Positions 1-5,386 of a stretch of 5,577 nucleotides of DNA are shown here, piece by piece. Made by a program: the position numbers and the translations under genes. Source of the stretch: an uncultured Methanobrevibacter sp. Lineage in GTDB: Archaea; Methanobacteriota; Methanobacteria; Methanobacteriales; Methanobacteriaceae. Location: positions 1-5,577 of the forward strand of contig CAJGDA010000101.1 of the NCBI GenBank assembly GCA_904501935.1, read 5' to 3'. The notes under the pieces were generated by a model that saw nothing but the letters and a program-made list of their open reading frames with translations, made no database searches and was not told the origin of the DNA. Numbering within the stretch: position 1 is the first letter of the stretch; every line of letters starts with the position of its first letter.

Positions 1-378
1 AAGACATTTAGAGTTTATCATAAGAGATCTTTTGAAAATGTGTTGGATACCGCCTGTGTGTGGCTTGAAGAATCCTTGAAAATGTTGGGCTGCACTCCTT
101 CGATTCCATCTATTGGCATTGGTAGAACACATTTTGAAGCGACTTCCCTTCTTTTGAAATCAATAGCCTATGGAAATCTAGATAGCCAAAGCAAAGAAGA
201 ACAGTTAATAACTGATAGATTGAATAAGACAGGCATAGGGCCATTAGGTTTCGGCGGAAAAACAACAGTTTTGGGAACATATCTCAATATTGGAAACCAA
301 CGGGCCAGCGGAGTCAGGATAGTTTCAGTAAGGCCATCATGTTTTGTTGAACCAAGAGTTGCCACATTGAAATTATAA
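1..378 (+). CDS. fumA: Fumarate hydratase, class I, alpha subunit (C-terminal part)
   Basis: This is the C-terminal 125 residues of a gene that begins left of the window; the frame is open from base 1 to a TAA at 376-378. Class I fumarases interconvert fumarate and malate with an oxygen-sensitive [4Fe-4S] cluster, and in archaea the enzyme is split into alpha and beta subunits. The fragment shows two family signatures. Around residues 30-47 there is GCTPSIPSIGIGRTHFEA, matching the usual CPP..GVGIGGT block, with Cys31 a likely cluster ligand. At 76-91 there is NKTGIGPLGFGGKTTV. The end, RASGVRIVSVRP, is what I associate with methanogen alpha subunits. An alpha subunit is normally near 280 residues, so over half is missing off the left edge; GTG at 40 is an internal codon, not a start. 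In methanogens the enzyme serves the incomplete reductive TCA route. The related L-tartrate dehydratase alpha subunit is the main alternative. Confidence 0.85.
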   Translation, partial: KTFRVYHKRSFENVLDTACVWLEESLKMLGCTPSIPSIGIGRTHFEATSLLLKSIAYGNLDSQSKEEQLITDRLNKTGIGPLGFGGKTTVLGTYLNIGNQRASGVRIVSVRPSCFVEPRVATLKL

Positions 379-379
379 A

Positions 380-413
380 TCTTTATATATTATTTAATAA
401 TTACTTTATATTA
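380..413 (+). promoter_or_regulatory. Archaeal TATA promoter of the citryl-CoA lyase unit
   Basis: The 57-bp gap after the fumarase gene holds TTTATATAT at 382-390 and a second TATA-like TTTATATTA at 405-413. With the usual spacing of about 25 nt, the first box would start RNA near 410-414, leaving a short leader that includes the AAAGGT ribosome site at 423-428. The second box would start RNA almost at the start codon, leaving no room for that site, so the first is preferred. No obvious T-tract terminator for the fumarase gene is seen here, so read-through is possible. Confidence 0.5.
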
Positions 414-422
414 ATTGAACTA

Positions 423-428
423 AAAGGT
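423..428 (+). promoter_or_regulatory. Ribosome binding site deciding the start at 436
   Basis: AAAGGT lies 7 nt before the ATG at 436 but only 1 nt before the alternative TTG at 430. The spacing supports ATG 436 as the true start of the citryl-CoA lyase-type gene. Confidence 0.6.
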
Positions 429-435
429 ATTGAAA

Positions 436-1233
436 ATGCAAGAAAATAATTTTAGAGTCAATCCTCATCGTTTAAAAACAGCCATTACAAGAGTTGAAAC
501 AGATAAAATTGTAACTAGAGGATATAATCAAAAAGATTTGATTGAAAAAATCAGATATAGTGATATGGTTTTTTTACTTCTGAAAGGAAGATTGCCTTCT
601 CCTAAAGAAGGAAAAATGTTCAATCATGTGTTAGTCTCATTCTGTGATCACGGTGTTACCCCACCCAGCACACAAACAGCACGGCTTGTAGCATCTTCAG
701 GTTCTCCCATGAATTCTGCAGTAGCCGGTGCGTTGATGTCATTTGGACATAAGCATGCAGGAGCCATTGAAAAAGCAATGGATTTGTATCAGTCAAAAAT
801 AAATTCTCTTTATTTAACTGAAGACTCTGACATTGACAATAGGCAAATCGCTAGTTTGGCTATTGACATATACAATGAGTATATCTTGGAGGATAAGAAA
901 ATACCGGGATTTGGCCACAGATATCATAATGTTGATCCAAGGGCAGACAAATTGATGGAACTTGCCATAAAGCAAGGTTTTATAGGCCCACATATAAAGT
1001 TGGCATTGGCTGTTGAAGACTTAATTAACCAGAAAAAACAAATTTGCCTTAATGTAGATGGTGCAAATGCAGCCATATTGTCTGATTTAGGATTTACTCC
1101 AGATTTAGGTTTGGGCGTGTTTATTATTGGTAGGGTTCCAGGAATAATTGCACATATACATGAGGAAAATATGGAAGAAGAAGAATTTAGAAGGTTTTGC
1201 GATTTAGATGATATAATTTATGTAAAAAGGTAG
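436..1233 (+). CDS. Citryl-CoA lyase-type citrate synthase superfamily protein
   Basis: The protein has 265 residues from ATG 436; a longer frame from TTG 430 adds two residues but fits the ribosome site badly. It belongs to the citrate synthase fold and keeps the catalytic triad. His72 lies in CDHGVTPPS, His161 in PGFGHRYHNVDPR and Asp208 in NVDGANAA, equivalent to His274, His320 and Asp375 of pig citrate synthase. Arg169 (in DPR) and Arg233 (in GRVPG) match citrate-binding arginines. The length is far below ordinary citrate synthases (about 375-430 residues) and fits stand-alone citryl-CoA lyases (about 260) or the lyase module of ATP-citrate lyase. Family knowledge suggests cleavage of citryl-CoA to oxaloacetate and acetyl-CoA, or the reverse condensation; the sequence alone does not settle the direction. 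It is probably cytosolic. It follows the fumarase gene and heads a tight unit with the nitroreductase-family gene 5 nt downstream. Confidence 0.85.
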   Translation: MQENNFRVNPHRLKTAITRVETDKIVTRGYNQKDLIEKIRYSDMVFLLLKGRLPSPKEGKMFNHVLVSFCDHGVTPPSTQTARLVASSGSPMNSAVAGALMSFGHKHAGAIEKAMDLYQSKINSLYLTEDSDIDNRQIASLAIDIYNEYILEDKKIPGFGHRYHNVDPRADKLMELAIKQGFIGPHIKLALAVEDLINQKKQICLNVDGANAAILSDLGFTPDLGLGVFIIGRVPGIIAHIHEENMEEEEFRRFCDLDDIIYVKR

Positions 1234-1238
1234 ATAAA

Positions 1239-1748
1239 ATGGAATTTATAGATGTAATCAATGAGAGATACAGTGTTAGGGGTTATTTGGATAAGGAAGT
1301 TGAAGATGAAAAACTTGAATATGTCTTAAAGGCAGCTACATTGGCTCCAACTGGAGTTAACTACCAGCCATTCAAAGTTTATGTAATCGACACCAAAAAA
1401 CATAAGGATGCATTGTCCGAAATCTATGGTGCCAAGTGGTTTGTCGAAGCCCCTTACGTTTTATGTGTTGTGGCGCTAAGGGATAAGGCATGGACTAGAC
1501 CATGGGACGGTAAAAACATCGCGGATATTGATGCAACAATTGTAATGGATCACATGATTCTTGCAGCTACTGATGTGGGTCTTGGGACATGTTATATTGG
1601 TGCATTTAAGAAAAATAAAGCCCATAAATTCTTAAACTTGGATGAAAACGAAGAAGCAGTATTATTCACTCCGTTAGGATATGGAAATGCAGAACCTCGT
1701 GATACTCCAAGAAAAGAATTGGATGAATTTGTTGTGTATATTGATTAA
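1239..1748 (+). CDS. Nitroreductase-family FMN-dependent oxidoreductase
   Basis: This is a 169-residue protein of the nitroreductase fold, short but typical of archaeal members. Such proteins bind FMN at a homodimer interface and pass electrons from a reduced carrier to varied acceptors; the natural substrate cannot be read from sequence. Visible motifs are RYSVRGY at 10-16 (FMN phosphate contacts by Arg10, Ser12 and Arg14), APTGVNYQPF at 36-45, GLGTCYIGAF at 114-123 and LGYGNAEPR at 146-154. These sit in the order expected for the family. No signal peptide, membrane helix or Fe-S cysteine cluster is present, so it should be a soluble flavoprotein. ATG 1239 is 5 nt after the stop of the preceding gene. 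Its ribosome site, AAAAAGG at 1224-1230, lies in the end of that gene, so the two are very likely co-transcribed. Confidence 0.9.
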   Translation: MEFIDVINERYSVRGYLDKEVEDEKLEYVLKAATLAPTGVNYQPFKVYVIDTKKHKDALSEIYGAKWFVEAPYVLCVVALRDKAWTRPWDGKNIADIDATIVMDHMILAATDVGLGTCYIGAFKKNKAHKFLNLDENEEAVLFTPLGYGNAEPRDTPRKELDEFVVYID

Positions 1749-1750
1749 AG

Positions 1751-2089
1751 ATGAAACTTTATATTCTAAGTGCAGATAACCCAAAGGATATGGAAAGCAT
1801 ATCTCAGGAATTATCTTTAAAAAAATTCAAAGTAGCTGAAGAGAGCAGCGACTTTATATTGATGATAAAAAGGAGATTCGGCAATTTTTTAATCCATGCA
1901 GTTTGTTTAATCATTGCATTAGGTTATTTTTCCCCGATGCTCTTTGTAAACGTGGCTTATTTCACATATTCCTATCTTTGGGCTTCTCCACATGTATTGA
2001 TTACCACAGAAAAAGTTGATGATGAAGGAAATCCTTTAGAGTTCAGCACTATGGATGAGGTATTGAAAAAAGCAACTTCTATTCTATGA
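1751..2089 (+). CDS. Unrecognised small membrane protein (112 aa)
   Basis: I do not recognise a named family. The 112-residue protein has a soluble N-terminal part of about 40 residues with an alternating pattern (MKLYILSADN), then a basic stretch IKRRFGN at 39-45. A hydrophobic segment follows at about 46-77, rich in aromatics, long enough for one long helix or a tight hairpin. The polar tail contains HVLITTEKVDDEGNP and ends SIL. The positive KRR before the hydrophobic stretch favours a cytoplasmic N-terminus. ATG 1751 is only 2 nt after the TAA of the nitroreductase gene and has no clear ribosome site of its own, so translation is probably coupled. Its last 11 nt overlap the end of the opposing minus-strand gene. 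Consistent codon use and the tight packing support a real gene; the function is unknown. Confidence 0.75.
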   Translation: MKLYILSADNPKDMESISQELSLKKFKVAEESSDFILMIKRRFGNFLIHAVCLIIALGYFSPMLFVNVAYFTYSYLWASPHVLITTEKVDDEGNPLEFSTMDEVLKKATSIL

Positions 2090-2408
2090 TTTCATCCACG
2101 CTATACTCTTCTATTTTCCTGATTACTAAAGGGGTCTTTGAATAGATATATTCGGATTCTTCACCTATTTTTGCATCAATAAATACTTTATCGGCACTAG
2201 GTTCCGCAAATAAAGTGGAAATGTCGCTGATAAATTCGTCATAATCCTTTTGCGCATGTTCATCACTAAAACCTAATCGTGGAATTTCGTCTGTCCAAAT
2301 GTCTTCGCCAGGTGAGAATTTTCTATCAGTAAGTTTATTATTTTTTATTTCACCATCTAAGGTTAGTGAAAAGTTTTTGTTTAAAATTATCCAAACTGCT
2401 CGTTCCAT
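2079..2408 (-). CDS. Unrecognised acidic small protein (109 aa)
   Basis: This is a 109-residue protein on the minus strand, starting at the ATG complementary to 2406-2408 and ending at a TAG complementary to 2079-2081. I do not recognise the family. It opens MERAVWIILNKNFSLTLDGE, is rich in Asp and Glu, has a central WTDEIPRLGF segment at 38-47 and a charged C-terminus (IEEYSVDEIIE). There is no signal peptide, membrane helix or cysteine, so it is likely a soluble cytoplasmic protein. Support for it being real: it fills a stretch with no competing plus-strand gene, its composition looks protein-like, and a TATA-like element lies upstream in minus orientation. A weak GAGT ribosome site is near its start (complement of 2414-2417). 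Its 3' end overlaps the convergent membrane-protein gene by 11 nt. Function unknown. Confidence 0.7.
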   Translation of the reverse strand: MERAVWIILNKNFSLTLDGEIKNNKLTDRKFSPGEDIWTDEIPRLGFSDEHAQKDYDEFISDISTLFAEPSADKVFIDAKIGEESEYIYSKTPLVIRKIEEYSVDEIIE

Positions 2409-2430
2409 ATATACTCATTTATAACATTAG

Positions 2431-2440
2431 AATATAAATA
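2431..2440. promoter_or_regulatory. Near-symmetrical TATA element between divergent genes
   Basis: The 63-bp gap between the minus-strand acidic protein and the plus-strand membrane protein contains AATATAAATA, which reads TATTTATATT on the other strand. With a spacing of about 25 nt, plus-strand RNA would begin near 2460 and minus-strand RNA near 2411, giving very short leaders on both sides. No other convincing TATA box is seen in the gap. The plus-strand gene has only a weak GTG (2464-2466) as a possible ribosome site. Confidence 0.45.
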
Positions 2441-2471
2441 TTATGAAATCTAAATAAAAATTAGTGTTATT

Positions 2472-2822
2472 ATGGCAAATGTTAAAATGTTCAAATTATT
2501 AGGTGCAGCATTGGCTTTAATGTTGATTGTTTGGGGATTATCACCAATATTTAGGCATGAAACCTTAACAAATGATGTTATTGCAACTACAATTATATTG
2601 ATACTAATAGGTGTTGCTTATTTGATAATCATGTATAACCCCAGTTGGACCAAGGCAGTTTTCTTTTTTGAAGGAATTGTAATAGGTGTTGCAGGTTATA
2701 TGTTATTGGATTATCCATACAATTTAGAGCTAGTTATTGTAGGTCTTATAATCCTTGCAATAGCAATTCTTGCTTATTTGCAGAAATTACCGCCTAATAT
2801 TTTGAAATGGTTCTATAGATAA
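2472..2822 (+). CDS. Unrecognised four-helix integral membrane protein (116 aa)
   Basis: The 116-residue protein is very hydrophobic, with four likely membrane helices at about 8-27, 35-54, 61-79 and 85-103. The loops are short: FRHETLTND after helix 1, YNPSWTK between 2 and 3 and DYPYN between 3 and 4. The C-terminus is short and basic (LQKLPPNILKWFYR). A charged Glu68 appears within helix 3 (FFFEGIVIG). No catalytic motif or cofactor site is visible and I cannot name a family. ATG 2472 is the only start that keeps the basic N-terminus ahead of helix 1. The gene has its own upstream TATA element and is followed by a T-rich termination region, so it is probably a single-gene unit. It is the last gene before the ATP synthase operon and reads the same way. 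Roles in transport, assembly or stress are all possible. Confidence 0.75.
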   Translation: MANVKMFKLLGAALALMLIVWGLSPIFRHETLTNDVIATTIILILIGVAYLIIMYNPSWTKAVFFFEGIVIGVAGYMLLDYPYNLELVIVGLIILAIAILAYLQKLPPNILKWFYR

Positions 2823-2920
2823 TCTATTTTTCTTTTATTCTTTTTTTTGCTTATTCTTTTTACCTAAATTTTATTTTTTAAATACATTTTTTTATTCAAA
2901 TTTAAATTTCAGCTATTTTT
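2823..2920 (+). terminator. T-rich archaeal termination region
   Basis: Right after the stop of the four-helix protein gene comes a run of repeated T-tracts on the plus strand. The clearest are eight Ts at 2841-2848, six at 2874-2879 and seven at 2887-2893, with shorter runs at 2827-2831, 2857-2861 and 2916-2920. No strong GC hairpin precedes them, which fits the intrinsic oligo-T termination of archaea rather than a bacterial hairpin terminator. It would insulate the ATP synthase promoter from upstream transcription. Confidence 0.7.
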
Positions 2921-2933
2921 ACCAATAATAAAT

Positions 2934-2982
2934 AGTAAAAGATATATATATTACGCAACAAAAATAAATACACCATGGTGAT
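2934..2982 (+). promoter_or_regulatory. Promoter and ribosome site of the A1AO-ATP synthase operon
   Basis: An AGTAAAA BRE-like stretch at 2934-2940 is followed by TATATATA at 2943-2950. At a typical distance of about 25 nt this places the start of RNA near 2970-2974, at CACCATGGTG (2971-2980), a perfect 10-bp palindrome. The ribosome site GGTGAT at 2977-2982, complementary to the archaeal 16S rRNA 3' end, lies 5 nt before the ATG of ahaH. The leader would therefore be only about 15 nt. The imperfect inverted repeat CTATTT (2913-2918) / AAATAG (2930-2935) sits just upstream of the BRE. Confidence 0.65.
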
Positions 2983-2987
2983 TAATT

Positions 2988-3302
2988 ATGGCAGAGATAT
3001 CAGACGCAATCGCAATGATAAAAAAAGCTGAAGCTGATGCTGAACAACTTATTATTGATTCACAAGCACAATCAAAAGATTTGATTGCTGAATCAAGATT
3101 GAAAGCTGAAGAAATTGTTTCAGAAGCTAAAATTGCGGCAGAAGAAGAAGCTAAAAATTCTATTTTTGTGAAAGAAGATGAGGCTAAAAAGGAAGCTCAA
3201 ACTATTGCCGAAAAGTCCAAAGGTGAAGTTAAAACCTTAAAAGACAAAGCTATGGCAAATGTTGATGAAGCTGCTTCCATTATTGTCAAAAATATATTGT
3301 AG
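2988..3302 (+). CDS. ahaH: A1AO-ATP synthase subunit H (peripheral stalk)
   Basis: This 104-residue, almost wholly helical protein is rich in Ala, Glu and Lys with no proline or cysteine, as expected for subunit H of the archaeal ATP synthase (also named atpH or ntpH). H pairs with subunit E to form the peripheral stalks that hold the A1 head against rotor torque, anchoring to the cytoplasmic domain of subunit I. The sequence runs as one long coiled coil from about residue 5 to 90 (AEADAEQLI, AEEIVSEAKIAAEEEAKN), followed by a short hydrophobic tail, DEAASIIVKNIL. The length is normal for the family. It is the first gene of the operon, with a strong GGTGAT ribosome site, and the subunit I gene begins 11 nt after its stop. 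Coiled coils are low in information, so the call rests on both the pattern and the position before subunit I. Confidence 0.93.
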   Translation: MAEISDAIAMIKKAEADAEQLIIDSQAQSKDLIAESRLKAEEIVSEAKIAAEEEAKNSIFVKEDEAKKEAQTIAEKSKGEVKTLKDKAMANVDEAASIIVKNIL

Positions 3303-3313
3303 TGTGAGTTTAT

Positions 3314-5317
3314 ATGTTCAAGACAGCTAGAATGCGTAAAATTAGAATTGTTACACTGGAAAAGTATGTGGCTCCTACAGTGGATGCGCTCCATGAATCA
3401 GGGCTAATACAAGTCAGTGATATTTCTGAAAGCATTCAGCAAGATCCTGAATTAGCGGAATTAGTAACTCCTTCAAAAGCTAGTCCTTACACTGGTAAAC
3501 TATCTTCACTCTTAATGAAAACAAATGGTATATCTGAACTACTGGGAAATTCTTTATCTGAAGGCCATGGGATAAAAGACTTAATAATGTCTTTTGTTAG
3601 TCCAGATTTGCCGGTTCAAAAAGAAATTGAAAAATTAGATACACCAACATTCATTAAACAGGCTGAAGATACTTTAGCACAAGTAGAAAGTAAGACAAGT
3701 GTTATTGAAGAGAAACTGTCCGCACTCGACGCTGAAACAAGTGAACTACAGTCTAATAAAAGTTTGGCTAACCGCTTATCTAATTTTGACATGGATTTAG
3801 CTCTTTTAAAAGATTCTAAGTACACTTCTACTACTGTTGGTAGGATTAACGCTGAATCTGCTTCAGAAATCAAAAATGAATTAAGTAACTTGACTGATGA
3901 ATTAGAAGTATTTACTGTTCCTATGGCTGATGATAATGAAGGAGAAATTATCGCTGTAGTGACATTGAAAGAATTTAGTGATGATGTTTATTCAACACTT
4001 CGTAAATACGACTTTGAGAAAATTGAAGTAGGTGACGTTGAAGGTACTCCTCAACATATTATTTCAAAAGCTGATTCCAGATTATTAACCATTGATTCAG
4101 AACGTGACTCTGTTAAAAAAGATTTAAGAGTTGTTGCTGAGCAATGGGATGATGAAATATTGGCTCTCAAAGAACAACTAGAAAATGAAAAAGAAAAGAA
4201 CGAAATCCTTTCCTCTTTTGTTCAAACTAATGATGCTTATGTACTTGAAGCATGGGTACCTGTTGAAGATACCGAAAAAGTTGAGCAAATCGTTGAAAAA
4301 AGTTCTGACGGACATTGTGCCTTTGAAACAATTGAAGTTGAAGGTACTGATGATGAAAATGTTCCTATTCTACAGAAAAATGGATGGTATTCAAAACCTT
4401 TCGAATATCTCGTAGATATGTACGCCCCAGTGCGTTATAATGCTATTGATCCAACAATATTTGTTGCGATTACTTTCCCATTCTTCTTCGGTTTCTGTTT
4501 AACCGATGCAATATATGGTTTAGTTGTAGCGGCTATTGGTGTTGTATTATTGAAAGGTGTCGGAAAAGTCAAAGAATCCATGCATTCATTCGGTTGGATC
4601 TTAATCTGGTCCGGTCTATGGGCCGTAGTACTGGGTTTGATAACCAATGGGTTTATTGGGGACTTCCCAGAAAGAATAGCTGGCTTCCGTTTGCCAACCG
4701 TATTCGCTCCAGTTGAAGCATTTAAACATCCTGAAACCATTTTGATAATAGCTATTGCTGTTGGTTTAATATATGTAAATATCGGATTTATATTGGGTGC
4801 TATTAACAACTTAAGATACGGAAGGACCAAAGAAGCTTTAGGTTCTCAAATTTGTTGGTTCATATTTGAAGCAGGATTAATTTTCCTTGTATTAGGATAC
4901 ATGATGCCTGCAATCGGCATGATTGGTATGGCATTAGGTGCAATTTTAATACTTGCAGCTATTGGAATATTAATTTGGGCTAATGGTGCGTTTGGATTAA
5001 TGGATATCTTCGGATTCTTGGGAGATGTTTTATCCTTTGCTCGTCTTTTAGCATTATGTTTAGCTACAGGCGGTATTGCTATGACTGTAAACATCTTAGC
5101 ACAAATGCTTGATCAAATGGTTCCATTTGCAGGAATTGTACTTGCAGTAATCGTATTCATATTTGGTCATATTGCAAACTTCGCTTTCCAAGTATTAGGT
5201 GCATTTATTAACGCTTTACGTCTTAACTATGTAGAGTTCTTCGCACAATTCTTTGAAGAAGGTAAAGGTAAATTCGATGCTTTCAAAGCAAAAAGAACAT
5301 TTACAAAAATTAAATAA
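3314..5317 (+). CDS. ahaI: A1AO-ATP synthase subunit I (membrane stator subunit a)
   Basis: The 667-residue protein has the two-part build and length of archaeal subunit a (ahaI, atpI or ntpI). Residues 1 to about 375 form the hydrophilic cytoplasmic arm that holds the peripheral stalks, with coiled-coil stretches near 110-150 and 262-300. From about 380 to 635 there are some seven or eight membrane helices; FPFFFGFCLTDAIYGL (388-403) begins them, and the last lies at about 604-632. The ion channel signature is GDVLSFARLLALCLATGG at 570-587 with Arg577, and a second arginine, Arg636, in ALRLNYVEFF. They correspond to the two conserved membrane arginines of V-type subunit a. Subunit I supplies the half-channels carrying ions to and from the K ring. 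The ATG at 3314 is preceded by GTGAG at 3304-3308. The family is certain; the coupling ion is not set by this subunit alone. Confidence 0.97.
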   Translation: MFKTARMRKIRIVTLEKYVAPTVDALHESGLIQVSDISESIQQDPELAELVTPSKASPYTGKLSSLLMKTNGISELLGNSLSEGHGIKDLIMSFVSPDLPVQKEIEKLDTPTFIKQAEDTLAQVESKTSVIEEKLSALDAETSELQSNKSLANRLSNFDMDLALLKDSKYTSTTVGRINAESASEIKNELSNLTDELEVFTVPMADDNEGEIIAVVTLKEFSDDVYSTLRKYDFEKIEVGDVEGTPQHIISKADSRLLTIDSERDSVKKDLRVVAEQWDDEILALKEQLENEKEKNEILSSFVQTNDAYVLEAWVPVEDTEKVEQIVEKSSDGHCAFETIEVEGTDDENVPILQKNGWYSKPFEYLVDMYAPVRYNAIDPTIFVAITFPFFFGFCLTDAIYGLVVAAIGVVLLKGVGKVKESMHSFGWILIWSGLWAVVLGLITNGFIGDFPERIAGFRLPTVFAPVEAFKHPETILIIAIAVGLIYVNIGFILGAINNLRYGRTKEALGSQICWFIFEAGLIFLVLGYMMPAIGMIGMALGAILILAAIGILIWANGAFGLMDIFGFLGDVLSFARLLALCLATGGIAMTVNILAQMLDQMVPFAGIVLAVIVFIFGHIANFAFQVLGAFINALRLNYVEFFAQFFEEGKGKFDAFKAKRTFTKIK

Positions 5318-5386
5318 ATTAAAAATTTTTCATTTATATCTTAAATTAAATTAAAAAAATCAATATTATTTCAAAGGTGAATAAAT
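5318..5386 (+). promoter_or_regulatory. AT-rich I-K intergenic region with strong ribosome site, possible internal promoter
   Basis: A 69-bp gap separates ahaI from ahaK, while ahaH and ahaI are only 11 nt apart. It contains the perfect palindrome AAAAATTTTT (5321-5330), a TATA-like TTTATATC at 5333-5340, and AAAGGTGA at 5373-5380, the best ribosome site in the window, 6 nt before the ATG. A start of RNA near 5360-5365 would suit an internal promoter that raises expression of the multi-copy ring subunit. The AT richness makes chance TATA boxes likely, so only the ribosome site is well supported. Confidence 0.45.

Noticed and set aside
168..365. Minus-strand 65-codon frame opposite the fumarase gene
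   Set aside because: It lies antisense to the conserved GIGPLGFGGKTT region, so it is a shadow.
40..378. GTG at 40 as the start of a separate 112-residue gene
   Set aside because: The same frame is open to base 1 and residues before it continue the fumarase alpha sequence, so this is an internal codon.
430..435. TTG at 430 as the start of the citryl-CoA lyase-type gene
   Set aside because: It sits 1 nt from the AAAGGT ribosome site, too close; ATG 436 has normal spacing.
2975..3031. ATG at 2975 as a leader peptide or upstream start for ahaH
   Set aside because: It is out of frame with ahaH, ends after 18 codons at 3031, overlaps the ribosome site and has no ribosome site of its own.
3197..3394. 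Minus-strand 65-codon frame across the ahaH-ahaI junction
   Set aside because: It is antisense to the end of ahaH and the start of ahaI, both firmly identified; no promoter or ribosome site seen.
3616..3873. Minus-strand open frame of 85 codons inside ahaI
   Set aside because: It is opposite the coiled-coil arm of subunit I; the Ser/Leu-rich translation reflects the antisense of Glu/Lys/Ala codons.
4185..4415. Plus-strand 76-codon frame in another register within ahaI
   Set aside because: It overlaps the clearly coding frame of subunit I and is very Lys/Leu-rich with no independent support.
4435..4830. Minus-strand open frame of 131 codons inside ahaI
   Set aside because: It lies wholly opposite the membrane helices of subunit I and its Pro/Ile/Lys-rich translation is typical of a reverse-strand shadow.
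4846..5094. Minus-strand open frame of 82 codons inside ahaI
   Set aside because: It is opposite the most conserved channel region of subunit I, and its translation is repetitive Pro/Ile/Ala/Asn, as expected for a shadow.
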